Assembly: GCA_947573605.1 (NCBI GenBank)
Contig: CANPGM010000002.1
Span: 1-64,000 of the forward strand
Reading direction: 5' to 3'
DNA: 64,000 bases
From: an uncultured Roseburia sp.
Lineage (GTDB): Bacteria; Bacillota; Clostridia; Lachnospirales; Lachnospiraceae
This document shows, piece by piece, positions 16,591-25,866 of the stretch. Both the position numbers and the translations under genes were made by a program. The notes under the pieces were generated by a model. That model had not been told where the DNA came from. It did no database searches and saw only the letters and a program-made list of their open reading frames with translations. Position 1 is the first letter of the stretch, and the number at the start of each line of letters is the position of its first letter.

Positions 16591-16620
16591 TTGGTTTCAA
16601 CCTTTTTTCCTCAGGCATCT

Positions 16621-18786
16621 TTATTCGTTCAAAATAATATTTATTTTACTCTGTATCACATGCGCTACCTCTTCTGCAGTCTTATTTCCTGCGAAATAAT
16701 ACGAGGATTCCTCCGTCACAACCTTTAGAATTTCTTCGTTCAGCATGCCCTTGCCAAACTTTCCATGTTCAAGAATGTCTTTTACGAGCGATATTTCTTC
16801 ATCTGTTATAAAATATTCCTCCTGTGCAGAACCTACGGTAGTGCCCAGCTTCTTTTCCTGCTCGCACATATCGTCCCAGCAGCTGATTCGAATCGGCATC
16901 CCGCACATTTTCCTCCAGTCTTTGAACTGATACTCCGGTTCGAGCAGCGTCTCAATAAACGCCCATGCGCCTTCTTTGTTTTTACTCTGAGAATTAATGC
17001 CGCAGGTATCCTCCCTGGCGGAACATAGATAGAACTGACCGTCTTTTGCAGGAAAACCATAAACAGCATATCCTCTTCCGAAATAACCGGCTCCCGGCAG
17101 ATAGGACAGTACGTCGGTGAGGATCGTCTCGTAAAACAATACCTGGGAAGCCGCTTCGTCCGTATACATCGCTTCCTGATACGAATCCGGCCTTTTTCCG
17201 TATTTTTTACAGATTTCCAGAATACTGATAAATTTCTCACTGTCAAAATCAGCCTTTTTCTGCTCCCAGTCAATCAATTCGCTTTGCATACTGTACATAC
17301 TGGAAGAGAGAAACTGCTCCGGATCAAAGGCCATATTAGAAATATGCTTTTTTCCGTCGTTCAATGCTATAATATCCAGATAGGTATCCAGATTCCACTC
17401 TTCTATCTGCGGCTCGTATTCCGGAGAAATTGCAATTCCTGTTACGTAAAAATGAGGCGCAATTCGGCCGAGCGTTCCGTTTATCCGATCCGCTTCCAGA
17501 ATGTTCCAGAAAACATCCTCTTTGTATTCCGACTGCGTGAGATAATCCGACAAATCCAAAAGACAGCCCTTATTTACCAGATCAATATAGGAAACGCCGG
17601 ATCCGATCAGACTGTTATCAAACAAATCAATGATATCCGGTCCTCCTCCTCCAATAATATCCGCCATCATCTGTACCATTCCCACATCCCCTTCGTAAAC
17701 CTTAATTGTAATATAATAGTCCTGATTTGTTCTGTTGAAAGACGCAATCCGTTCCTTGATAACAGAATTATACTCAAACGTACTGCTTATCGTGCCATAT
17801 GTAAGATTTACGCGCTGGTTTACTTCTTCTCCGTTTTGTTCTTTCATCCGATAGCAGGCCAGATAATCTTCTTCTCCGCTCCCGTAGCTCCCGTATAACT
17901 GCATCGTTCCCTCCTTCTCCTGAAGGCTTCCAAACAGCTGCGTCGAGAGCTGTATCCCGGTCTGTGCAAAATCGGATTTTTCCAGCAATTCTCCGGTATC
18001 CCGGTTGAAAAATAAAATCGTTTCGTCCGCTGCGGCGCATAATACGGAGCTGTCCGTATTTTCAATCAAAAACACATGATGATACGTACCGGGATACGTC
18101 CACTTTTCCACTGCTTCCTTCCCGTTAAGCTCAGAAAGGACTATCCCCTGCGCCTTTCGAGAAAGACATAATATGGAATCGTTTTCATCAGTTGTGACGC
18201 TGCACGGAGAACCGGAAAGCTTATACCGGCAAAGCTGCTCCCCTCCGGGCGAAAAAGACGCAACCGTATTTTCACCGGAAAAATAGAAATTTCCTTTCCT
18301 GTCTGCAAAAAAAAGACTTTCCCGGCTGCTCCATGCTTCCCCTTTCGCTTCTATCCCGGCCAAGACGCTCCAGGTACCGTCCTTTGACCTTTTTCGTATC
18401 TGTATCGTATCCTCCTCCCTGTTATGAATTGCAGCGTAAAGCTCTCCTCTGCTCTCCGCGGCATGAACCAGGTATTCTGATTCCCCTCGTTCCCATCCGA
18501 TCTGCTCCGCCGCTCCGGTACTTTTGGAAAAATAATAGATACAGCCGTATTTTTCCGATGAAACGACCCATACGCCATTTGCTCCGTCGATAATCTGTGT
18601 TGGTCTTACAATTGTATCTATCATCTGCATCACATCCATGCCGAAAAATCTTTCGGCTGTTTCCTCCCCTTTATCGCCGCACGCCGACAGGCCAAAGAGA
18701 AAGCTAACCGAAAACAGTACGCACATAAACTTATAGAAACAAACCATGCGGCATTTTATTCCGCTATTCCCAAAAATTCCAGTCAT
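16621..18786 (-). CDS. Lipoprotein: beta-propeller-like N-terminus plus solute-binding domain
   Basis: 721 residues. GGAGG precedes the ATG at 18786, which overlaps the end of the upstream gene by 23 bp. The N-terminal hydrophobic stretch ends in lipobox LSAC, so it should be a surface lipoprotein. Residues about 60-330 consist of repeated short beta-strand blades (YFSGENTVASFSPGGEQLCR, LFFNRDTGELLEKSDF), like a propeller. Residues about 345-700 resemble an extracellular sugar-type solute-binding protein (FNRTNQDYYITIKVYEGDVG, GPDIIDLFDNS, NKEGAWAFIETLLEPEYQF). No permease genes are nearby; instead it follows a two-component system and a membrane protein, so a sensing role is more likely than transport. 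Function not known. Confidence 0.75.
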   Translation of the reverse strand: MTGIFGNSGIKCRMVCFYKFMCVLFSVSFLFGLSACGDKGEETAERFFGMDVMQMIDTIVRPTQIIDGANGVWVVSSEKYGCIYYFSKSTGAAEQIGWERGESEYLVHAAESRGELYAAIHNREEDTIQIRKRSKDGTWSVLAGIEAKGEAWSSRESLFFADRKGNFYFSGENTVASFSPGGEQLCRYKLSGSPCSVTTDENDSILCLSRKAQGIVLSELNGKEAVEKWTYPGTYHHVFLIENTDSSVLCAAADETILFFNRDTGELLEKSDFAQTGIQLSTQLFGSLQEKEGTMQLYGSYGSGEEDYLACYRMKEQNGEEVNQRVNLTYGTISSTFEYNSVIKERIASFNRTNQDYYITIKVYEGDVGMVQMMADIIGGGGPDIIDLFDNSLIGSGVSYIDLVNKGCLLDLSDYLTQSEYKEDVFWNILEADRINGTLGRIAPHFYVTGIAISPEYEPQIEEWNLDTYLDIIALNDGKKHISNMAFDPEQFLSSSMYSMQSELIDWEQKKADFDSEKFISILEICKKYGKRPDSYQEAMYTDEAASQVLFYETILTDVLSYLPGAGYFGRGYAVYGFPAKDGQFYLCSAREDTCGINSQSKNKEGAWAFIETLLEPEYQFKDWRKMCGMPIRISCWDDMCEQEKKLGTTVGSAQEEYFITDEEISLVKDILEHGKFGKGMLNEEILKVVTEESSYYFAGNKTAEEVAHVIQSKINIILNE

Positions 18787-19801
18787 CCGTCCTCTCCTCC
18801 TCCAATTTTTTTACCATTCTTTCCCATTCTTCGATAAGGCTCTCTGTTCCCGGCTCTTTTTCCCGCTTCATAAATTCAATTCTTTCTTTCAGATATGCGA
18901 TCTGTTCCAGCACGTTTCCGGCAAGAAGTTTCCCTCTTTCCCTTCTCGCCAAATCCAGGCAATAGCCAAGCAGCGCCCCGCTCTCCCGTTCTGTCAGAAC
19001 GCCCAATATATTTTCTCTGCCTTTTACAAAAACAATCTGCTCCGTGCTAAGATACGTCCCATCTGACGCATAGACGTTTTCCCAGATATCATAGCTGCGC
19101 CCGATAAGGGCTTTTGTCCCCGACAAATCCGCAAGCTGATATTCTTTGGCGTATGACTCTGCCTGCTCTAAAAGCTTTTCTTCTTTGTCATACAGTTCCG
19201 TCTCTTCCTCCTCATCCCGGATAGATTCCGATGAATCCAGTGACAGATTTCCGGCAAATACCCTTTGAGCCATCAGCACTTCTCCGGTCAGCGCGTTTAC
19301 TTCAAAGACATAACTCCTCCGTTCCTGTAACGGCGCCTCTCCCAATTCTCCCCCGTCTGTCAGATAGCCCTTCCAAAGTCCCTCTTCCGCCCGGCCGTAA
19401 AAATCGTACTTCATAACCAGATACATTCCCTCCATATGCTCCGCAAAGACCTTTCTGATTGCGTTAAGCCCCCGCAACCCGGCCTCTTTTTCCGTAACTG
19501 CCCTTTCCGGCACGCTATAGAACATAATCGGCTTAGTCGACTGACAGATCTTCTCATAATAATCCGAAATATTCATAATCGGCACAAAAGCATATGTTTT
19601 TTCCAATTCCTCGACAGTTACTTGTTCCTCTATTACGGCGCTTAAAACATCGGTTCTGCCGCTTTCCTCGAATTCCTCTATCCTGCTCTGTCCTGAGCCT
19701 TCTGTTTCCGCCCACAGAGACATCCCGCAAAGCAGCAATACAATGCTAATCATGCACAAAATTCCTGAAAGCAAAAGAACTTCTGCTTTTGTCCGTTTCA
19801 T
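18764..19801 (-). CDS. Membrane-anchored extracytoplasmic protein of the TCS operon
   Basis: 345 residues, GGAGGG six bases before the ATG. One N-terminal membrane segment (LLLSGILCMISIVLLLCGMS) followed by an outside region. Two similar segments with YVFEVNALTGEVLMA and GRENILGVLTERESGALLG suggest duplicated PepSY-like or mixed alpha/beta folds; the C-terminus is a charged helix. No family firmly recognised. It lies between the histidine kinase (81-bp gap) and the lipoprotein (overlap), so the four genes form one operon and this protein may modulate the kinase or signal binding. Confidence 0.7.
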   Translation of the reverse strand: MKRTKAEVLLLSGILCMISIVLLLCGMSLWAETEGSGQSRIEEFEESGRTDVLSAVIEEQVTVEELEKTYAFVPIMNISDYYEKICQSTKPIMFYSVPERAVTEKEAGLRGLNAIRKVFAEHMEGMYLVMKYDFYGRAEEGLWKGYLTDGGELGEAPLQERRSYVFEVNALTGEVLMAQRVFAGNLSLDSSESIRDEEEETELYDKEEKLLEQAESYAKEYQLADLSGTKALIGRSYDIWENVYASDGTYLSTEQIVFVKGRENILGVLTERESGALLGYCLDLARRERGKLLAGNVLEQIAYLKERIEFMKREKEPGTESLIEEWERMVKKLEEERTDDWNFWE

Positions 19802-19882
19802 ACCATCCCTCCATTCTGCTCTCTTATTGTTTTAGCAGATTTGATTCTATTCCTTTTGTGTCATGCAGTTCTAATCGTTTTA

Positions 19883-21247
19883 TTAGGAAGTTGTAAAATT
19901 TCGCTGCGGCAGAGTAACCGTAACCGTCGTCCCGACTCCCTTTTCAGATGCGAATGCGATTGTTCCGCCATGTTTTTTTACAATCAGGCTGGCTACGGAA
20001 AGCCCAAGTCCCACCCCGCCTTCTGCGCGGCTTCTCGCCTTATCTATTCTGTAAAAAGGTTCTGTAATATGTTTAAGCGCTTCTTCCTCTATCCCGATTC
20101 CGTGATCTGCAACGCAAAAAATCATTTCTTCTTTTGCTTGCCTGCCTGTCCACTCAACCATATTTCCCTCTTTGCTTGCCCGGACTGCATTTTCTATCAG
20201 GTTACGGAACAGATTAATCAGCAATACTTCTTCGCCCCAAAATGTCTCAGCCTCAATTCTGACGGAAAGCCGGACTTTTTTCTCCTCCAGCTTCTGTGCA
20301 AGCAGCTTTCCCACATGTTCTGTTAATTTTTTCACATGTACGGTTTCTGAAAAAAATTCCTCCTGCCTGTAAAGGTTCATAGACAACATCATTTCCCCCA
20401 TTTTCGCAAGCCGCCTGCTTTCGCCCATAATGTAAGACAGCGCCTCGTGCTGCTCCTCCTTTGTCGTTTTCGCGAACTGCAAATATTCGGCATATCCCAG
20501 AATAGAAGTCAGCGGCGTGCGCAGCTCATGCGCCATATTGTCCATTAACTGTTGTTTTTTTTCATTTTCTTCCTTTAACGCCTCCATCTGTCTTTGTATT
20601 GTTTCCGCCATTTTGTTTATATGAACGGAAAGTTCCGCGATTTCATTCCTGCCGCGGCAGGTAATCTGATACCCGTAATCTCCGTCCGCAAGCGCGGCAA
20701 CGCCTTTATTCAGATCGTTAAGCGGCTTAAAAAAGCGTTTCATAAATGCATAGAGCACAAAACAGAGCAGCACGGAAAGGCACAGACTGATAACGGCAAA
20801 AATCCGCTTGATCATGCTCCAGATCTCCTCCAACTCCGTCAGCTCTTTGCCATAAGAAACGGCGTAATCCTCAAAGGGCTCCGACAGACCCTTCTCAACC
20901 GTAAGATAAATTACCTCTCCGCCTGTTTTCGTCTCGGATTTCACTATGGTTTCCGTCTCTTCTGTCCGTTTTGTCAGTGTGACGGAAATATGACTCTGTT
21001 TATAATAATTTTCATAACTGCGCGCTACGGAATATATAATATCTTCCTGGTAGCGCCCGTTTTGTTTTAAAATCGTGAAATCATGCTCTAAATTCTGGCA
21101 CACAAAAAAGCATTCCGTCTGCGCCGTAATCATTTCCCGTTCCAGATTATATCGGAAGATAAGCCCGGCAGCCAGAAACATACCTGTGTTCATAAACACA
21201 AGAAATAAAACAAGAGCAGCAATGTATATTTTTTGCCAGATACGCAT
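19883..21247 (-). CDS. Sensor histidine kinase (HAMP, HisKA)
   Basis: 454 residues; GGAGGG just before the ATG. Membrane segments at about 8-30 and 145-170 flank an extracellular domain of about 115 residues. A HAMP domain (FFKPLNDLNKGVAALADGDY) precedes the H box MAHELRTPLTSI. The ATP-binding domain carries the N box NLFRNLIENAV, G1 DHGIGI and G2 GGVGLGLS. It is 24 bp downstream of its response regulator and should be its partner. The signal is unknown; the downstream lipoprotein is a candidate receptor. Confidence 0.93.
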   Translation of the reverse strand: MRIWQKIYIAALVLFLVFMNTGMFLAAGLIFRYNLEREMITAQTECFFVCQNLEHDFTILKQNGRYQEDIIYSVARSYENYYKQSHISVTLTKRTEETETIVKSETKTGGEVIYLTVEKGLSEPFEDYAVSYGKELTELEEIWSMIKRIFAVISLCLSVLLCFVLYAFMKRFFKPLNDLNKGVAALADGDYGYQITCRGRNEIAELSVHINKMAETIQRQMEALKEENEKKQQLMDNMAHELRTPLTSILGYAEYLQFAKTTKEEQHEALSYIMGESRRLAKMGEMMLSMNLYRQEEFFSETVHVKKLTEHVGKLLAQKLEEKKVRLSVRIEAETFWGEEVLLINLFRNLIENAVRASKEGNMVEWTGRQAKEEMIFCVADHGIGIEEEALKHITEPFYRIDKARSRAEGGVGLGLSVASLIVKKHGGTIAFASEKGVGTTVTVTLPQRNFTTS

Positions 21248-21271
21248 TTTTCCCTCCGTTCTTAAGTCTGT

Positions 21272-21922
21272 TTATATTTCCAGCCGGTAACCCATTTTAT
21301 AGACGGTTTTAATTCGGTCCTCAAGAGCGAGCTTTTTTCGAAGTTTCGTAATATGCACGTCCACCGTTCTCGTATCTCCTTCATAGTCGTATCCCCAGGC
21401 AGCCTCTAAAAGTCTGTCTCTGGAGAGCGCAATATTTCTGTTACGGATTAATACTTCAAGCAGTTCAAATTCCTGCCTTGTAAGCTCTTTTTCCTCCCCG
21501 TTTACAAATACCCTTCTTCCTTCCAGATCAATCTCTGTTCCTCCGATACGGAAAGTCTTTTCTTCTTTTTTTGTCTTTTTTAAAATCAGATTCACCCTTG
21601 CCGTCAGTTCCAGCATCTCAAACGGTTTCGTCAGATAATCCCACGCGCCCGAAGTCAACCCTGCAAGCTTATCGGTCAGCTTATTGCGCGCCGTCAGAAT
21701 CAGTACCGGCATTTCTCCCGTATCCTTCATCAGTTCAAACCCGTCGATACAGGGAAGCATCAGATCCAAAATAATGACATCATAACGCTCGCCCGATAAA
21801 AGGCGTTCTCTGGCCGTCTTTCCGTCGTATATCTGCTCGCAGACATGCCCTGCAAGACTTAAATTCTGCTTAATCAGCCGGTTAATCGGTTCTTCGTCCT
21901 CTACAATCAGTATCTTTGCCAT
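21272..21922 (-). CDS. OmpR-family response regulator
   Basis: 216 residues with GGAGGG before the ATG. Receiver domain: acidic pocket EDEE, phospho-acceptor Asp in VIILDLMLPCIDG, conserved Thr/Lys in LILTARN and YLTKPFEMLE. The C-terminal winged helix shows ELTRQEFELLEVLIRN and RTVDVHITKLRKKL. First gene of the operon RR-HK-membrane protein-lipoprotein. Divergent from the exporter operon that starts at 22102, with about 180 bp of shared control region, so it might also regulate the exporter. Confidence 0.94.
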   Translation of the reverse strand: MAKILIVEDEEPINRLIKQNLSLAGHVCEQIYDGKTARERLLSGERYDVIILDLMLPCIDGFELMKDTGEMPVLILTARNKLTDKLAGLTSGAWDYLTKPFEMLELTARVNLILKKTKKEEKTFRIGGTEIDLEGRRVFVNGEEKELTRQEFELLEVLIRNRNIALSRDRLLEAAWGYDYEGDTRTVDVHITKLRKKLALEDRIKTVYKMGYRLEI

Positions 21923-22009
21923 TGTCCCTCCTGCGCCTGTCTTTGTTTTATTTTATAATATCAAAAACATGTTAGAAAGTTATAAAAATTTACCTGCTAA
22001 AAATATTAC

Positions 22010-22038
22010 TTGTAAGTTTTCTTTCAGAAGTATACAAT
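22010..22038 (+). promoter_or_regulatory. Promoter of the heterodimeric exporter operon
   Basis: TTGTAA (22010-22015), 17-bp spacer, TACAAT (22033-22038), 64 bp before the ATG at 22102. Confidence 0.55.
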
Positions 22039-22101
22039 AATTGGTACCATCTCCTGATTCCGGCAGCCGGATCGGGCATTCTTATACGGAGATCAAACAC
22101 T

Positions 22102-23847
22102 ATGCATACGTTTTCCTTTATGTTCCAATATATCAAAAAACACAGACTTCAATACGCGGCGGGTATTTTCACTCTTTTTGTGGTAGACTTCGCTAATTTA
22201 TATATTCCGAAACTAACCGGAACGATAACGGACGGTCTGACCGCGCATTCTATGGACTTTAACGGTGTAATGAAAAATCTGCTTATTATTTTTCTGCTTG
22301 GGGCGACGCTGGCGTTCGGCCGTTTTCTGTGGCGCTATTTTCTCTTTGGCGCCTCCCGTTCCATTGAAAAGGAATTACGGAACGACATGTTCCGCCATCT
22401 TGAAAAAATGAGTGTGGAATACTATAACGAGCATAAGACCGGAGATTTAATGACAAGGTTCACAAGCGACTTAAACGCCGTCCGCATGGCAATCGGCCCC
22501 GCCGTCATCTGCGTCTTTGACGCCTCTGTTATGACTGTAATGGTAGTCTTTCAGATGATGTACTACGTCGACGTAAAGCTGACGCTGATTGCAGTAATCC
22601 CTATGCTTTTAATTTTGTTCGGCGAGCTTTATTTCGGAAAAATCGCCCACGCGAGATATCTGAAACGTCAGGAGGCCGTCTCGGATTTAACCGATTTCGT
22701 CCAGGAGAGCTTCTCCGGTATCCGTGTCATCAAAGCGTTTGTCCGAGAACGCGCCGAACGTTCCGCATTTTCAAAGACAAACCGTAATACAATGGAAAAA
22801 AACTTAAGCATTGCAAAACTTCAGTCCGTGATAATTCCCCTGTTAGACGTGATAATCGGTCTCTCCAGCTTAGCCGCCTTAATATACGGCGGTTATCTTG
22901 CCCTGACCGGCGATATCACGCTCGGACGCTTCGTTGCGTTTAACCAGTACATTAATATGCTGGTATGGCCGATGCTTGCCTGCGGCGACGCAGTAAATAT
23001 GTTTTCGCAGGGCTTCGCCTCTATCAGGCGTATCAGGAGTATTCTGGAGGAAAAACCGGAAATTACCGACCGGGAAGAACTCGAACCGATCGAACGTATA
23101 AACGGAAGCATTACTTTTTCCCATCTGACCTTTATCCACCGCGGGCACAGTGAACCGACGCTTAAGGATATCAGTCTGGATGTCCCTGCAGGTACTACTC
23201 TTGCCGTTATCGGAAGAACCGGAAACGGAAAATCCACGCTTGTAAACCTGCTTCTTCATCTATATGACACAAAGCCCGGTATGCTTTTAATCGACGGGAA
23301 AGACATCAACAGCATTCCGTTAAAAACACTGCGGGAAAATATTGCCTATGTGCCGCAGGATAATTTTCTGTTTTCCGATACTTTAAAATCCAACATTGCA
23401 TTCGGAGCGGAAAACGAGGATATGGAGGCGATTACGCGCGCCACCAAAAACGCCTGCATTCACGAAAATATTATTTCTTTCCCCGACGGATATGAAACAA
23501 TTGTAGGTGAACGCGGCGTTACGCTTTCCGGCGGTCAAAAACAGCGCAGTTCAATCGCAAGGGCTCTTATGAAAGACGCGCCGATTTTAATTTTAGACGA
23601 CGCGCTTTCCGCTGTGGATACCGACACCGAAGAACATATTTTATATAACCTGAAGAAAAACCGCGCAGGAAAAACAACGATTCTGATTGCCCATCGTATT
23701 TCCACCATTCAAAACGCCGATTTGATTCTGGTATTGGAAGACGGAAAAGCAAAGGAAATCGGAACACACGATACACTGATGGCAGAAAACGGGATCTATC
23801 GCGATATGTTCGAAAAACAGCAGCTGGAGGCCGCTTTCGGCGAATAA
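22102..23847 (+). CDS. ABC exporter half, degenerate-site subunit (BmrC-like)
   Basis: 581 residues: six membrane helices (about 1-310), then the nucleotide-binding domain with Walker A GRTGNGKST, Q loop YVPQDN, signature LSGGQKQRSS and Walker B ILILDDALSAVD. The residue after the Walker B Asp is Asp instead of the catalytic Glu, the hallmark of the degenerate subunit in heterodimeric multidrug exporters such as BmrCD and TM287/288. The next gene starts 32 bp later and encodes the partner with canonical Glu. Likely exports drugs or peptides; substrate not deducible. Confidence 0.93.
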   Translation: MHTFSFMFQYIKKHRLQYAAGIFTLFVVDFANLYIPKLTGTITDGLTAHSMDFNGVMKNLLIIFLLGATLAFGRFLWRYFLFGASRSIEKELRNDMFRHLEKMSVEYYNEHKTGDLMTRFTSDLNAVRMAIGPAVICVFDASVMTVMVVFQMMYYVDVKLTLIAVIPMLLILFGELYFGKIAHARYLKRQEAVSDLTDFVQESFSGIRVIKAFVRERAERSAFSKTNRNTMEKNLSIAKLQSVIIPLLDVIIGLSSLAALIYGGYLALTGDITLGRFVAFNQYINMLVWPMLACGDAVNMFSQGFASIRRIRSILEEKPEITDREELEPIERINGSITFSHLTFIHRGHSEPTLKDISLDVPAGTTLAVIGRTGNGKSTLVNLLLHLYDTKPGMLLIDGKDINSIPLKTLRENIAYVPQDNFLFSDTLKSNIAFGAENEDMEAITRATKNACIHENIISFPDGYETIVGERGVTLSGGQKQRSSIARALMKDAPILILDDALSAVDTDTEEHILYNLKKNRAGKTTILIAHRISTIQNADLILVLEDGKAKEIGTHDTLMAENGIYRDMFEKQQLEAAFGE

Positions 23848-23879
23848 ACCGCCGCAGAGATTTAGAAAGGGTTCTTGAA

Positions 23880-25859
23880 ATGAAACGATTATTAGCCTAC
23901 TTAAAACCGCATAAATGGGTCATGACTACGGCAACGCTGCTGGTCTTGCTTATTATTGTTGTAGAACTTTACCGTCCGATCATTATCGGCAATGCGATTG
24001 ATTTTCACATTAACGGCTACTACAATCCTTATGTTGAAACTGCCGCAGACGAAAACGGCGCCGTAGCTTATAAAAATATTTTTCTCACGAGAAGCTTTTC
24101 CGAAGAGACGCCGTCCCAATACCAAGAATTTTACCAGCTGCTTCTCTATGAAAATCAGTATTATATGGCGGAACGGATTTCCTTAGAAGACTCCGCCGCG
24201 CTTACAAATGCAGACGCCGCACTGTTAAAACAATATGTTGAAAACGGCGCGGTACCACTGACGAGAGAAGAATTAAAAGAGCTTCGCCGCTTTGATTTTA
24301 CCGGAATCCTTATGGCTGCGGCGCTTTATCTTCTGATGCTTTTACTCGGCTTTGTTTTAAACGCGCTGGATACCTGGATGCTCCAGAAAATGGGCCAGCA
24401 GATCATTTACCGTATGCGGGAAGAAGTCTTTTCCCATATTCACAGTCTTTCTTTAAGCTTTATGAACAAAACGCCGGTCGGAAAACTGGTAACGCGCGTA
24501 TCCAACGATACGGAAGCAGTCAACGAGTTATTTACTACAATACTGGTAAAATTATTTAAAAACATAGTAAAGATTATCGGTTATGCTGTCGTTATGATCT
24601 CTATTGACGTAACGATGGCGGCGGTCTCCTTTGTCCTGCTTCCGGTCGTTACGCTTTTAACTTTTTTCTTCCGCTCTATGTCAAGGAAAGCTTATCAGAT
24701 TACGAGAAATAAAATAACGGAACTGAATACCTTTTTATCCGAACATATTTCCGGCATGAAGCTGATTCAGGTATTCGCCAGAGAAGAAGTCAAATATAAA
24801 GAATTTGAAAAGAAATCGCAGGAGCTGTTTTCTGCAAACTGGCGGGAAGTAATGACTTTCGCCATTTTCCGCCCCTGCATTTACCTGCTTTCCGTTATTG
24901 CCATGATTCTTGTGATCGGCACCGGAAGCGCATCCGTATTAAACGGGTCCCTTTCGCTTGGAACACTGTTTATCTTTATTACCTATATCGGTTCCTTTTT
25001 CGAGCCGATTCAGGAACTGGCCGAACAGTTCGGAACGCTGCAGTCCTCCCTTGCCTCCGCGGAAAAAATATTTTCCATTCTCGACGAAAAACCTGAGATT
25101 ACGAACCCCGTAAATCCTGTAAAAACGACAATTACCGGGCGCATCGAATTTAAACATGTCTGGTTTGCCTACGAAGCGGAAGACTACATTTTAAAAGACG
25201 TCAGTTTCGTAATCGAACCCGGAAAAAAGGTAGCTTTTGTCGGCGCAACCGGAGCAGGCAAATCCACTATCTTAAATCTAATCGGCCGGTATTTTGATAT
25301 TCAAAAAGGGGAAATTTTAATCGACGGCATCGATATCCGACAATACGATACCGATGTACTCCGCTCCGCAATCGGGCAGGTACAGCAGGACGTCTTTCTG
25401 TTTACCGGAGATATTAAAAGCAATATCTCACTGCATAACGAAGCAATTTCCATAGAAGACGTAAAACGGGCTGCCAAAATTGTAAATGCCGATTCCTTTA
25501 TCGAAAAATTACCGGAAACATACGACGCCCCTGTTACGGAACGCGGCAGCACGTTATCCGCCGGACAGCGGCAGCTTCTCTCCTTTGCAAGAACTCTGGC
25601 TTTTCAGCCTGCGATTCTGGTACTGGATGAAGCGACCGCTAATATTGATACCGAAACGGAATCCCTGATTACAAATGCGCTGGAAAAGCTGATGGAAGGC
25701 CGTACAACAATCATGGTTGCACACCGCCTGTCCACCGTTCAGCACGCCGACCGGATTATTGTCATGCACAAAGGAAGGATTCACGAATCCGGCACACATC
25801 AGGAACTGCTTGCGCAAGACGGACTTTATAAGAAACTGTATGACTTGCAACTAGTATAA
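23880..25859 (+). CDS. ABC exporter half, catalytic subunit with extracellular insert (BmrD-like)
   Basis: 659 residues; AAAGGG eight bases before the ATG. Six membrane helices plus an NBD with Walker A GATGAGKST, signature LSAGQRQLLSFA and Walker B ILVLDEATANID with catalytic Glu. The signature has Ala in place of the first Gly, as expected for the half-site facing the partner's degenerate Walker motifs. About 95 extra residues lie between membrane helices 1 and 2 (about 45-140), predicted outside the cell and also seen in BmrD-type subunits. It converges with the next minus-strand operon with only 8 bp between stops and no hairpin. Confidence 0.93.
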   Translation: MKRLLAYLKPHKWVMTTATLLVLLIIVVELYRPIIIGNAIDFHINGYYNPYVETAADENGAVAYKNIFLTRSFSEETPSQYQEFYQLLLYENQYYMAERISLEDSAALTNADAALLKQYVENGAVPLTREELKELRRFDFTGILMAAALYLLMLLLGFVLNALDTWMLQKMGQQIIYRMREEVFSHIHSLSLSFMNKTPVGKLVTRVSNDTEAVNELFTTILVKLFKNIVKIIGYAVVMISIDVTMAAVSFVLLPVVTLLTFFFRSMSRKAYQITRNKITELNTFLSEHISGMKLIQVFAREEVKYKEFEKKSQELFSANWREVMTFAIFRPCIYLLSVIAMILVIGTGSASVLNGSLSLGTLFIFITYIGSFFEPIQELAEQFGTLQSSLASAEKIFSILDEKPEITNPVNPVKTTITGRIEFKHVWFAYEAEDYILKDVSFVIEPGKKVAFVGATGAGKSTILNLIGRYFDIQKGEILIDGIDIRQYDTDVLRSAIGQVQQDVFLFTGDIKSNISLHNEAISIEDVKRAAKIVNADSFIEKLPETYDAPVTERGSTLSAGQRQLLSFARTLAFQPAILVLDEATANIDTETESLITNALEKLMEGRTTIMVAHRLSTVQHADRIIVMHKGRIHESGTHQELLAQDGLYKKLYDLQLV

Positions 25860-25866
25860 ATTATTG

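Noticed and set aside
17284..17898. 204-codon plus-strand ORF inside the lipoprotein gene
   Set aside because: Antisense to a well-supported gene, no RBS, no recognisable protein features.
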